Assembly (NCBI GenBank): GCA_965261165.1
Contig: OZ253445.1
Location: 1,364,001-1,428,000, forward strand
Direction: 5' to 3'
Length of the DNA: 64,000 bases
Source of the DNA: SMWN01 sp965261165
GTDB lineage: Bacteria; Pseudomonadota; Gammaproteobacteria; Eutrophobiales; Eutrophobiaceae
In this document: in pieces, positions 36,466 through 45,093 of the stretch
How positions within the stretch are numbered: the first letter of the stretch is position 1
Layout of the letters: the number at the start of each line of letters is the position of its first letter
The notes under the pieces: generated by a model
Told to the model about the DNA's origin: nothing
What the model saw: only the letters and a program-made list of their open reading frames with translations
The model's database searches: none
Program-made: the position numbers and the translations under genes

Positions 36466-37476
36466 ATGGACAAAATAACATCACCTCATATTCATTCGCA
36501 TGCATCAGTTAATGAAGTAATGTGTCAGGTGATATTTGCGCTTATTCCAGGAATTATCGTATCTATATGGTTCTTGGGATGGGGCATACTTATTCACGGC
36601 TTGCTTGCGGTTAGTTTTGCCTTAGCTTTCGAAGCTATTATGTTGATTCTCAGGAAACGTCCGCTTCATGACTTTATATATGATGGCAGTGCTATCATTA
36701 CCGGTTTGTTATTTTCCCTAACTATTACGCCCTTCGCACCCTGGTGGGTCACGTTATCCGGTATTTTTTTTGCTATTGTTATTGCAAAACATCTCTATGG
36801 CGGGCTTGGCTACAATATTTTCAATCCAGCCATGACTGGCTACATCTTTGTACTGATTTGTTTTCCAGTCGAGTTAAATTATTGGCCGTTAATAGATGGA
36901 GATAGCAGTTTCATTGATGGCCTGAAAATAATATTCGTCGGCTTGCCTCATGAAACCTTGGATAGTCTAAGTGGGGCAACTCCGCTAGCATTTACCAAAT
37001 CTCAAATCAGTGATATGGCCATGCTTTCTGAATTCTCCAACGGCCCCATATTTGGTGTACTAGGAGGCAAAGATTGGGAATGGATTGGTATTGCCTTTCT
37101 AGCAGGTGGCGTGTGGTTAATAATAAAGGGAATCATTAAATGGCAAATACCTCTGACCTTGATATTCGTTTTATTTGCACTGAGTTTAATTTTTCATGGC
37201 TATGACCCAGAAAGGTATACCTCATCAGCATTCAACCTGTTTACTGGAGGGACATTACTCGCCGCTTTTTTTATTGCAACAGATCCTGTCACCGCTTCAG
37301 CCACACCGCGTGGGAAAATTATCTACGCCATTGGTATCGGCCTATTAACCTATGTTATTAGAACATGGGGAGGCTACCCTGATGGGATCGCTTTTGCCGT
37401 GCTAATCATGAATGCTGCAGTACCATTTATTGATAATGTTACACGACCCAATGTCTTTGGCAAAACTACATCATGA
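36466..37476 (+). CDS. rnfD: Rnf complex subunit RnfD
   Basis: Membrane subunit with covalently bound FMN, 336 residues and about nine to ten hydrophobic segments. The flavin attachment threonine is in LDSLSGATPLA. Further family motifs are YDGSAIITGLLFSLTITP, GGLGYNIFNPAM and FIATDPVTAS. Ten bases separate it from rnfC and it overlaps rnfG by four bases. Confidence 0.96.
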   Translation: MDKITSPHIHSHASVNEVMCQVIFALIPGIIVSIWFLGWGILIHGLLAVSFALAFEAIMLILRKRPLHDFIYDGSAIITGLLFSLTITPFAPWWVTLSGIFFAIVIAKHLYGGLGYNIFNPAMTGYIFVLICFPVELNYWPLIDGDSSFIDGLKIIFVGLPHETLDSLSGATPLAFTKSQISDMAMLSEFSNGPIFGVLGGKDWEWIGIAFLAGGVWLIIKGIIKWQIPLTLIFVLFALSLIFHGYDPERYTSSAFNLFTGGTLLAAFFIATDPVTASATPRGKIIYAIGIGLLTYVIRTWGGYPDGIAFAVLIMNAAVPFIDNVTRPNVFGKTTS

Positions 37477-38078
37477 ATATTTCAACTAAAGAAATAATCC
37501 TTTTTAGTATTATCGCAGCTCTATGTGCAATTTTTTTATTGTTTAGCCATGAGCTGACCAAGGAACGTATTTCTGAAAATATAAAAATGCAAAGGTTGCA
37601 GGTAATTACTGCAGTCATGACAGATGATTTTGATAATGATATTTACCACGATGTGAAACTTATTGATTATACGGATGATTCTGGAAACAAATTAACAACC
37701 AACGCCTACAGAGCACGAAAATCTGACAACTCTGTCGGTGTAGTCTTTATGCCCATCCTTGCCACAGGTTATAACGGTTCAATTCAGTTATCGATTGGTA
37801 TTCTTGAGAATGGTTCTATATTTGGCGTTCAAGTATTGTCACATCATGAAACAGAAGGTCTTGGTAGCAATATTCATCAGGACGAGACGGACTGGTTGAG
37901 TAATTTTGCACAGCAGTCTTTCGATATCACTACAATGGGACAATGGACTGTCAAAGATAAATCTGGCAAATTTGATCAGCTGAGTGGCGCAACAATTACC
38001 TCTTGTGGTGTTATCAACGCTGTTAAAAATAGTCTAAAACTGTACATGACCAATCAGGACACCTTGTTTCTAGATTAA
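37473..38078 (+). CDS. rnfG: Rnf complex FMN-binding subunit RnfG
   Basis: Single-helix periplasmic subunit with covalent FMN, 201 residues. It has an N-terminal membrane anchor (about residues 7-26), the conserved VLSHHETEGLGS, and the flavinylation motif SGATITS, whose threonine carries FMN. It overlaps rnfD by four bases. In known operons rnfE comes next, but here no rnfE-like sequence follows; the next full-length gene is a Sel1 protein. Confidence 0.95.
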   Translation: MNISTKEIILFSIIAALCAIFLLFSHELTKERISENIKMQRLQVITAVMTDDFDNDIYHDVKLIDYTDDSGNKLTTNAYRARKSDNSVGVVFMPILATGYNGSIQLSIGILENGSIFGVQVLSHHETEGLGSNIHQDETDWLSNFAQQSFDITTMGQWTVKDKSGKFDQLSGATITSCGVINAVKNSLKLYMTNQDTLFLD

Positions 38079-38132
38079 GGTTTTTCAGACAATTTATTGA
38101 GATATGGAAATAAATACTTGAGGGTAAAGATT

Positions 38133-38317
38133 ATGACGCTAACCGAAGACCTACCTGATTCACCGAAGAAGATGTTGTACATCAACGTAAGCTTGCAAAG
38201 ACAACTCTTGCATTTATCTTTGCAGTCAATGATCTGCCATGTAAAAATTTAAGACAAAACTATCAGACAGAACGATTCTCGTTTCTGGTATTTAAAACGC
38301 CCGTAGACTCTGAATGA
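38133..38317 (+). pseudogene. Small ORF broken by one-base deletion (hypothetical)
   Basis: A GAGGG precedes an ATG at 38133. The first frame reads MTLTEDLPD and then, after an apparent single-base loss near 38160, a different frame continues FTEEDVVHQRKLAKTTLAF to PVDSE with a stop at 38315-38317, two bases before the Sel1 gene start. Restoring one base would give a 61-residue protein. No family is recognised, so this may be a small gene damaged by a deletion, a sequencing error, or chance. Confidence 0.35.
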
Positions 38318-38318
38318 T

Positions 38319-39443
38319 ATGTCATTAGCTATATCAGAACTTGTTGCACAAGCTAGCTCAGGTGACCTTGATACTCAGCTCCAGCTTGCAGAATTATATG
38401 AGAGCGGGTTTGGTATGCCTGTTGATTTTGCTCAGGCTACCTATTGGTATCGCAAAGCTGCGAAGGCAGGATCGGCAAAGGCACAGAATCAATTAGGATT
38501 GTTCTTTATCAATGGCAAAGGCGTAGTACAAGACAATGCAAAAGCATTTCTTTGGTTCTCTTTATCGGCAAATCAAGATTATGATAGTGCCCAGGCAAAC
38601 CTAGCTTGGTGCTATCAATGTGGCATTGGCGCGGAGAAAGACTATGTAAAAGCCTTTAAATGGTATTTAAAAGCTGCAAATAATGGGCATGCTGGGGCCA
38701 GATATAATCTGGGATACATGCATGCACATGGTCATGGCACCGATAAAAATTATACAGACGCCTTTCGATGGTATGCCCGAGCCGCTAGACAAGGGCACGT
38801 AAAAGCACAACTGAATGCCGGGCTAATGTGCATGAACAGTCAAGGAACAGAACAAAATTATGAACAGGCATTCGAGTGGTATCAAGATGCTGCTATGCAT
38901 GGATATGATAAGGCTCAATATAATCTTGGACTTTTATACCATCACAGTCTTGGCGTTGAGCAGGATTATGCCAAGGCGGCGAAATGGTTTCAGAAGGCGG
39001 CTGAACAGAGCTACGCAAAGGCAAATTATCAACTGGGGAAAATCTATCTGGAAGGGCTTGGCTTTCCTTCAGATGATGTAAAGGCAGCCAAATTTTATCA
39101 ACTAGCCGCTGATGCTGGTTATGCCAAGGCGCAGTACCGAATGGGGCGGCTTTACCAAAAGGGCTTGAGTGCAGATCAAGGCGAAAAGACTGCCTACAAC
39201 TGGTTTAGAAAGTCAGCAAAGAAAGGATATTTAAAGGGTCAATATGCCACCTCAATACACCTAGCAAAAGGGCTTGGCGTTACTAAAGATTATGTCAAGG
39301 CATATGCTTGGGCGCTACTCGCCAACGAATCAAAAAATCCTTATGCCAAAAAACTATTATCTAAAATTAGCGCAAAATTGACTGAGTGCCAAATCATTGA
39401 GGCTAGGGCACTTGCGGGAAAATGGTATGATGAGCAAAGTTAA
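38319..39443 (+). CDS. Sel1-repeat (TPR-like) protein
   Basis: A 374-residue protein built of about nine Sel1-like helical repeats of 36 residues (pattern A-x-x-W-Y-x-K-A-A-x-x-G-x-A-x-A-Q-x-x-L-G-x-x-Y), such as ATYWYRKAAKAGSAKAQNQLG and AKWFQKAAEQSYAKANYQLG. Such repeats make protein-protein scaffolds. There is no signal peptide or membrane segment, so it is probably cytoplasmic. It occupies the position where rnfE and nth are usually found after rnfG, but nothing shows a link to Rnf. It converges with mltF. Confidence 0.85.
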   Translation: MSLAISELVAQASSGDLDTQLQLAELYESGFGMPVDFAQATYWYRKAAKAGSAKAQNQLGLFFINGKGVVQDNAKAFLWFSLSANQDYDSAQANLAWCYQCGIGAEKDYVKAFKWYLKAANNGHAGARYNLGYMHAHGHGTDKNYTDAFRWYARAARQGHVKAQLNAGLMCMNSQGTEQNYEQAFEWYQDAAMHGYDKAQYNLGLLYHHSLGVEQDYAKAAKWFQKAAEQSYAKANYQLGKIYLEGLGFPSDDVKAAKFYQLAADAGYAKAQYRMGRLYQKGLSADQGEKTAYNWFRKSAKKGYLKGQYATSIHLAKGLGVTKDYVKAYAWALLANESKNPYAKKLLSKISAKLTECQIIEARALAGKWYDEQS

Positions 39444-39458
39444 CTAACTTTGAAATAG

Positions 39459-40889
39459 TCATAACACTGGAGAATTGATAGTCGGTGATACTTTATTTTT
39501 TCCCTCGCCATTTTCCCAATTATGCTGTTCATCAATTCTTTTAGTTTCAACATTTTTCCATTTCAGAATGTCATAATAGCGTCTAATATTTTCCACATAA
39601 GTCACAGGTTCGCCCCCTCTGGCATGGCCATGCTCAGTTTTCTGATGCCATTGCTCATCTGCTAACAAAGGTAATCTTTCTCTTACATCCGACCATTTAT
39701 CAGGATCGTCGCCCTGAGATTGGGTTAATATTCTGGCATCTTCCAGATGCCCAAAACCTACATTGTAGGCAGCAAGAGCAAGCCATAGCCTATTCTCTCC
39801 CTGAACCCTTTCCGGTATTTTATTTATCATTTTAATCAGATAACGTGCACCCCCTAGAATGCTCTGTTCCGGATCGAGTCTGTTCTCAACACCCAATGAT
39901 TTAGCTGTATCTGTTGTTAACATCATCAACCCTCGTACGCCTGTAGAAGATTTTGCTTCTGGATTCCAGTGGGATTCCTGATAACTCATTGCTGCCAGGA
40001 GTAGCCAATCCAGTTCTGTTTCTCTGGCTGATTTTATAAATAGATTTCTGAATTTCGGCAGGTTGTTATGAATACTCTCTATAAACACACGCGTATCAAT
40101 ATAATCAAAAGATTTTGCATGCCTGTAATAACGGTTGATTAATTTATCCAACGAACCATCATTATTAATGCGTTTGAAAAAACTTTCAACCGCATTACCT
40201 AGTGAGCGATCATTATTTCGTCGATATACCCATGCGACAGGTAATTCCCCGGTGATATCGAAAGCAACCCTGACTTCAGGAAAGATATAACGATACATGG
40301 CTACCCAATTAGAATCCGCAATTGCAATTGGCGCATTTTCATCATTTACCATCTTGAGAATCTCTGTCATGCTCTTATTTTCAAGCACGCGCCAAGCAAG
40401 ATCCGGATGATAAAAACTTATTTTTTTTAACAGTGTTTGATAAGACTCATCTTCACCAATAATGATCTCATCTTCTTTGAGGTATGCAATTGATCTTGGT
40501 TTTCTATTTTTCTGATGATAAATGAGCTGTCTCTTCGCCGTAATATAAGCTGGGGCATATTCAAGCGTATTGTTAGGGTAATCAGATAAGGCTAATGCGG
40601 AAGAGCCTATATGGGCTTTATTATTATTGATCAGTGAAGACACATCATGCTTGTTTTCCGCAATAATTAAATTCAAATCGAGGTCCAGACTATCAGCAAA
40701 CATGCTGGCCAATTCGTATTCAAGACCTTCGGCCTTACCATCTGAACCTTTATAGTAGGTTAGTGGACTTTCTACAGTGACGAACCGTAACTCGCCAGAC
40801 TCACGGATTTTTTCCAGTAGTGTCTTCTGATCACTACAAACCGAAAGCGCCAATACGCAGAAAATAAATAATAGAGACCTTTGCATCAT
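39459..40889 (-). CDS. mltF: Membrane-bound lytic murein transglycosylase F
   Basis: Cleaves peptidoglycan glycan strands, 476 residues. It has a signal sequence (residues 1-19), an N-terminal solute-binding-like regulatory domain (about residues 25-265, TYYKGSDGKAEGLEYELA), and a C-terminal lysozyme-like SLT domain (about residues 285-450) with catalytic Glu in SYQESHWNP, then STGVRGLMMLT and LALAAYNVGFGH. It is likely exported to the outer membrane. The sequence over and before its start codon is duplicated in inverse orientation at 27371-27562, and a decayed IS5-type element abuts the outer edge of that repeat. Confidence 0.93.
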   Translation of the reverse strand: MMQRSLLFIFCVLALSVCSDQKTLLEKIRESGELRFVTVESPLTYYKGSDGKAEGLEYELASMFADSLDLDLNLIIAENKHDVSSLINNNKAHIGSSALALSDYPNNTLEYAPAYITAKRQLIYHQKNRKPRSIAYLKEDEIIIGEDESYQTLLKKISFYHPDLAWRVLENKSMTEILKMVNDENAPIAIADSNWVAMYRYIFPEVRVAFDITGELPVAWVYRRNNDRSLGNAVESFFKRINNDGSLDKLINRYYRHAKSFDYIDTRVFIESIHNNLPKFRNLFIKSARETELDWLLLAAMSYQESHWNPEAKSSTGVRGLMMLTTDTAKSLGVENRLDPEQSILGGARYLIKMINKIPERVQGENRLWLALAAYNVGFGHLEDARILTQSQGDDPDKWSDVRERLPLLADEQWHQKTEHGHARGGEPVTYVENIRRYYDILKWKNVETKRIDEQHNWENGEGKNKVSPTINSPVL

Positions 40890-41068
40890 TCAAAACCGCT
40901 GAATAAAGCGTACAAACAATATCATTATTTTTATAAAGTTTGTATGAAACAGTTTCATTTTGCGAGAATTCTCCTTTAATCGTCACAGCAATAGCATAAA
41001 ACCCCTCAATGAGCGTGTTTTAGTTATTACTTATCCATTATCGAGCATTCAGACATAATACATCTACA
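40880..41068 (-). repeat. Inverted repeat of the mltF upstream region, copy B
   Basis: Copy B covers the first codons and upstream region of mltF. Its complement from 41068 down to about 40932 matches 27371-27507 with one mismatch, then weaker similarity to the mltF start. Identity stops exactly at 41068, one base before the left end of the IS5-type relic. Confidence 0.9.
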
Positions 41069-41069
41069 A

Positions 41070-42360
41070 GGACTTATCGATTAATAGCTCGAAACATGAG
41101 ATGACCCGACATGCAAAACGGGTCTTATTGATGCGCAAACACCAACAAAATAGGTTGTTTATAACACTAGACGATCTTATAGCAGCAGAGCATCCCTAGC
41201 CTAAGCTTGAGGCCTTATTGTCATTCGATGAGCTGGCTAAACCTTAGGTTAAGCTCTATTCGGTTAAAGGTCATAAAGAAAAAGGGGTGGCCTTTGGCTT
41301 ACGCGCCCTGGTGTTACAATTCATGGAAGATATGAGCGCTCGTGAAATGGAATGTTTTTTGCGAATGGATTTTTTTGCAAGAGAATGTTCTTTGCAAGAG
41401 AACATTTCTGGAACATGCTGTTACCCATTGGGCTTAGGAGAGAAGACCCCAGATCACAGTAATCTTGGTGATTGTCGAAAACGTGATGATCTTCGAGAAC
41501 GCTTGGACACAAAAAACTGAATGGCGATTCTTAACCGTGTTGGTGAAGAACTGAAGTCTATGGATTTAATGCGCCAAGTGTTGACCTTTGTTGCTGCCAG
41601 TCACTTAGGTGAGTCAGCTAAGCACTTGGGACGATAGAGATCGTGCCATTCAGGCCGGTTTAGAGAAGTTTAATCATAAGACCGCTGAAACAATAACGGT
41701 TGCTCAGCAGGCACGCTTTGGTGGTAAGGGCGGTAACCAGTTTTGCTAGGGTGATAAAGAACACATATTGATTGCTAGGCGAAGTGGTTTAATCAATAAG
41801 ATTGCGGCTACATCGGCGATAATAACCGATGCTGAAGGACTTGCTCACGTTTGCCCCACAGGAGGTGCTGTCTTTGGTGATAAGGGGCACTGTGTGAACC
41901 TGGGCAAAACCACCATCAAGCGCAAGGGCTGTCATGATGCCACGATCAAGCCAGCCAATATGCAAGGCAAAGAGACTAAATAAAGAGCGTTGGCTTGCAG
42001 CCATGCGTTCAGCCTATGAACGTGTCTTTGCTCACCGTAACCGGCGGGTTGGTTATCGTGGTTTGCAGAAGGTGCAATCTCAGTAGGCATCCGTGTACTG
42101 ACTTTCAACCGCAAAAGAGTGATGACACTGGGTTTGAAGACATAGATAGATTGGGTTTTGAAGACATCAATTCAATACCTACCCAAGGTAAATACCAAGG
42201 CAAATACTAGGGTAAATCCGCCTTCCATTTACCTAAAGGGCAGACCTAAGGCACTAATAGCCTAAAATAGCCCATTGGGCCTTAAATAAAGCGGACTTAT
42301 TGTCGTTTATTTGAACAAATATTTGCATTTTGACATTGTTCTAGATTAACCGACAAGGCC
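41070..42360 (+). mobile_element. Decayed IS5-type insertion sequence, copy 2
   Basis: Second copy of the element at 11633-12895, same orientation, with high nucleotide identity along its length and a few small insertions and deletions. The ends are GGACTTATCGATTAATAG (41070-41087) and, on the other strand, GGCCTTGTCGGTTAATCT (42343-42360). The left end is adjacent to the mltF upstream repeat. No target duplication is visible. Confidence 0.85.
41131..42145 (+). pseudogene. IS5-family transposase, broken (copy 2)
   Basis: The best preserved frame (41287-41520) reads GLRALVLQFMEDMSAREMECFLRMDFF and later SNLGDCRKRDDLRERLD. A second piece (41768-41983) carries INKIAATSAIITDAEGLAHVCPTGGAVFGDK and RKGCHDATIKPANM. 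Stops and frame changes separate these from the N-terminal and C-terminal (PYERVF, NRRVGYRG) parts. It has a short insertion relative to copy 1 near 41385-41400 (partial duplication of TTTTTTGCAAGAGAA-like sequence). It cannot give an active enzyme. Confidence 0.85.
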
Positions 42361-42454
42361 ATGAGGTGAGTAATAAGGTCAGTGATATATCGAGATAGAT
42401 TGCCATTATTTTGGTTACGGTGGCATCTCATCTTCTAACGAAGTGATATAAGAA

Positions 42455-42820
42455 ATGATTACATACGCTTACTGGTTTTTGGTGATTGCGTTGATTGGTG
42501 CGACTGCATTTTTTGTTGGATTTCGAATGGATGCATGGAAGGCAACCTTCGTAGTCTCTGCACTCATCCTGTTAACAGGATGGGGGGCTTATTATTTTCA
42601 CTTCCAACAGATCTTTGTTAAGAAATGGGGCGGGGTGATGTCGGTGTCCGTGCCTGATGGTCAGCGGCATATTCATTCAACCTGGAAAGATGAAAATCTA
42701 TGGATTGAGAATTACGATCCGCAAACAAATACCTGTCATTTCAATGAATACTCCAGAGGCAATCTGTTACAGGGCAATGTGCAGATAAAAAACTGTAATC
42801 CCTTATTAGATCAGGAGTAA
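42455..42820 (+). CDS. Hypothetical small membrane protein
   Basis: A 121-residue protein not recognised as a known family. Two hydrophobic segments (about residues 4-23 and 30-48) precede a soluble part, probably periplasmic, of about 70 residues (VSVPDGQRHIHSTWKDENLWIENYDP) with two cysteines, in NTCHFNEY and KNCNPLL, that might form a disulfide. Its start is preceded by AAGTGATATAAGAA, a weak SD. It sits 94 bp after the IS5-type relic. The coding potential looks real from its composition and membrane pattern. Confidence 0.6.
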   Translation: MITYAYWFLVIALIGATAFFVGFRMDAWKATFVVSALILLTGWGAYYFHFQQIFVKKWGGVMSVSVPDGQRHIHSTWKDENLWIENYDPQTNTCHFNEYSRGNLLQGNVQIKNCNPLLDQE

Positions 42821-43018
42821 ATAGAGATTACTTTACTGAAACCTTCTGCTGATTAAGGGGGTGTAATGTGATGAGCTTGGTAAAGCCGTTAATAGTCCTG
42901 TGAATAATGGCGAAGAATTGATCAAGAGAATATAGTAAGCCTATTAAACAGATTTTGAATTTTTAGGCGCTGATATTAACATCACCTATCTCAATAATTC
43001 CAAAGGGTTGTCATTTTT

Positions 43019-43792
43019 ATGCTAATTGTCATATCCCCAGCGAAGACGCTTGATTTCGAAACGGTACCGATGACGAAAATTCATACGCAACCTGAATTTT
43101 TGAAACAATCTCGGCAACTGATTAAGCAGCTCAAGGAATTAACACCCGTTGAAATCTCCTCATTAATGAAGATCAGCGACAAACTTGGTGCGCTAAATTC
43201 CGCGCGTTTTAATGCGTGGAAAACACCTTTTACTTTAGATAATGCCAAACAGGCTTTATTGGCATTTAGAGGTGATGTTTACACGGGTATTAATGTGGAA
43301 TCTTTTACTAACCAAGATCTCAAGTTTGCACAGCAGCATTTAAGAATATTGTCTGGGCTTTATGGTGTATTGCGGCCACTAGATTTGATTCAGGCATATC
43401 GATTGGAAATGGGAACAGGCCTTGAGAACAAGAAAGGTAAGGATTTGTATAAATTTTGGTCAGTAAAATTGACTGATCAAATCAATCAGGATATCAAGGC
43501 CAGCAAAAGCAAACATTTAATTAATCTGGCATCAAATGAATACTTTAAGTCTCTACAAGCAAAAAACATTAATGCTGAAATCATTGTCCCGGTGTTCAAA
43601 GATTATAAAAATGGGCAGTATAAAATCATTAGTTTCTTTGCCAAGAAGGCACGAGGCTTAATGAGCACATATATCATCAAGAACAGGATAAAAGACCCCG
43701 AAGAGATCAAAGCCTTTAATGTCAATGGCTATAAATTTTGCAAATCAGAATCTAACGATAAGAATAAGGTGTTTCAACGTAAGCAAAATTGA
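43019..43792 (+). CDS. yaaA: Peroxide stress protein YaaA (DUF328/UPF0246)
   Basis: A 257-residue protein of the YaaA family, which in E. coli limits intracellular iron and protects against peroxide and binds DNA. The start MLIVISPAKTLDFET is the family signature; SARFNAWKTPFT, ALLAFRGDVYTG and LRILSGLYGVLRPLDLIQAYRLEMG are also conserved. Normal length. A 170-bp spacer separates it from the cold-shock gene. Confidence 0.95.
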   Translation: MLIVISPAKTLDFETVPMTKIHTQPEFLKQSRQLIKQLKELTPVEISSLMKISDKLGALNSARFNAWKTPFTLDNAKQALLAFRGDVYTGINVESFTNQDLKFAQQHLRILSGLYGVLRPLDLIQAYRLEMGTGLENKKGKDLYKFWSVKLTDQINQDIKASKSKHLINLASNEYFKSLQAKNINAEIIVPVFKDYKNGQYKIISFFAKKARGLMSTYIIKNRIKDPEEIKAFNVNGYKFCKSESNDKNKVFQRKQN

Positions 43793-43963
43793 TAAAAAGA
43801 TGGTTTTCAGGCGCGGAATGGGATAAGTTTCATGTATTAGCAGTTTTTGTGGCGGTTTCGGTTAGCTCTTCGCAATGTATAGCAGTAGGCATTCCGTGAT
43901 GTTTCGTAAACAATATGCATGCTAATACATTGTTTTTTTATTAATTAATAAGGGGTTAAAGAA

Positions 43964-44167
43964 ATGGCTATGGGTACAGTGAAATGGTTTAACGATAGTA
44001 AAGGTTTCGGATTTATTACACCAGATGATGGCAGTGCAGATGTATTTGTTCATCATAGTTCTATTAATGCCGAAGGATTCAAGTCTCTCTCTGAAGGTCA
44101 GGCTGTAAGTTTTGATGTTGAGATGGGCGCTAAAGGTCCAAGTGCATCCAACGTGACTGCGCAATAG
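43964..44167 (+). CDS. Cold shock protein (CspA family)
   Basis: A 67-residue single OB-fold RNA/DNA-binding protein. It has MAMGTVKWFNDSKGFGFITP with the RNP1 motif KGFGFI, and RNP2 in VFVHHSSI. It could act as an RNA chaperone at low temperature or constitutively. AAGGGGTTAAAGAA precedes the ATG, and a terminator follows at 44215, so it is a one-gene transcript. The leader of about 100 bases or more may be regulatory, but no cold-box could be recognised with confidence. Confidence 0.95.
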   Translation: MAMGTVKWFNDSKGFGFITPDDGSADVFVHHSSINAEGFKSLSEGQAVSFDVEMGAKGPSASNVTAQ

Positions 44168-44214
44168 AAGAATAGGCTAGAAGTTTTTAGCATATTTTTT
44201 AGCATATGAAAGAG

Positions 44215-44238
44215 GCCTCGTAATGTGAGGCTTTTTTT
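44215..44238 (+). terminator. Rho-independent terminator after the cold-shock gene
   Basis: Stem GCCTC / GAGGC with a seven-base loop, followed by seven T residues. It lies 47 bp after the stop codon and fits a standard intrinsic terminator. Confidence 0.85.
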
Positions 44239-44280
44239 ATGGAGAATAAATATTGAGGTCGAGCGCCTGATTAAGCAGCC

Positions 44281-44324
44281 TATGATTTATTCTTGAGAAA
44301 TTTATGATTTATTCTTGAGAAATT
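44281..44324. repeat. Perfect 22-bp tandem duplication at a gene end
   Basis: The 22-bp unit starting TATGATTTATTCTTGAGA is present twice without change (44281-44302 and 44303-44324). It covers the last codons and stop of the degenerate GGDEF gene, so the second copy of FLKNKS-stop lies just outside the reading frame end. Confidence 0.95.
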
Positions 44325-45093
44325 CGATGGTATTCCCACCTTTCTCTTTTGCTATTACTAATGCTTTATCTGCGATAGCTATAATTTCATGGACATCTAG
44401 TTCATCGCCTGCACTGGGCTTGACTTCTGTAATACCTATACTGACAGTTAAATTGATTACTCCATCCTCACTGCCAGTATCAAATTTTTCTCCTTCTATG
44501 ACGGAGCGCAATCTTTTTGACACAAACATGGTTGGTTTAATATCTGTTTCAGGCAAAAGACAAATATATCTATCGCTATCACGCGCTATGATATCAGTCG
44601 CTCTTAAGTCATCTCTGAGGATTTCTGCGGTATCCTGAAAGATTTCGTCACTAACTTGACGTCCATATTTTTCTTTCATTTTATTATACTCATCAATTTC
44701 TACTACAGCACAGCAAAAGACTCTATCGTAACGTTTTGCCCTGACCATCTCGTTTTGAAATAAAGAATCAAAATGCGTCTTGGTATAGAGCTGGGTTAAT
44801 GCATCTGTGATGGCCATGAACTGCATTTTGAGAAAAGTTTCGTACTGCTTCTTTACCAATTTTCTGACGTACAAATAAGCCGTTAACAGGAAAATAATAA
44901 GGACAATGCCTCCAGTCGTAGCGATAATACTTGGATCTGCAAGTTGTTTCTCGTAAACGATCAATCCTATAATTGCGATAAAAATAGGCATCAGGAAGAA
45001 GATGCTTATTTTCTGAGTAATTGGCACCTTAAGGTTTGGCTGATTTGATAGTTCAAGGTTTGGCTGATTTGATAGTTCTTCGTTATCAGGCAC
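44302..45093 (-). CDS. Membrane GGDEF-domain protein with degenerate active site
   Basis: A 263-residue protein with two membrane segments (about residues 30-48 and 58-76) and a GGDEF domain (about 92-255, starting MAITDALTQLYTKTHFD). The signature GGDEF is replaced by DSDRY, so diguanylate cyclase activity is unlikely. The inhibitory-site motif RxxD is intact five residues upstream (RATD), suggesting a c-di-GMP binding effector. The C-terminal end has the usual VSIGITEV and AKEKGGN. The N-terminus contains an eight-residue tandem repeat (ELSNQPNL twice) caused by the DNA duplication at 45031-45078. Confidence 0.85.
   Translation of the reverse strand: MPDNEELSNQPNLELSNQPNLKVPITQKISIFFLMPIFIAIIGLIVYEKQLADPSIIATTGGIVLIIFLLTAYLYVRKLVKKQYETFLKMQFMAITDALTQLYTKTHFDSLFQNEMVRAKRYDRVFCCAVVEIDEYNKMKEKYGRQVSDEIFQDTAEILRDDLRATDIIARDSDRYICLLPETDIKPTMFVSKRLRSVIEGEKFDTGSEDGVINLTVSIGITEVKPSAGDELDVHEIIAIADKALVIAKEKGGNTIEFLKNKS
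45031..45078. repeat. Perfect 24-bp tandem duplication within a coding region
   Basis: The unit AAGGTTTGGCTGATTTGATA plus GTTC is repeated exactly (45031-45054, 45055-45078). It keeps the frame and adds eight residues to the N-terminal cytoplasmic tail of the GGDEF protein. Confidence 0.95.

Noticed and set aside
11627..42366. Shared ATGAGG flanking IS copy 1 on the left and copy 2 on the right
   Set aside because: Six bases at non-equivalent ends are likely to be chance; no matching target duplication flanks either copy.
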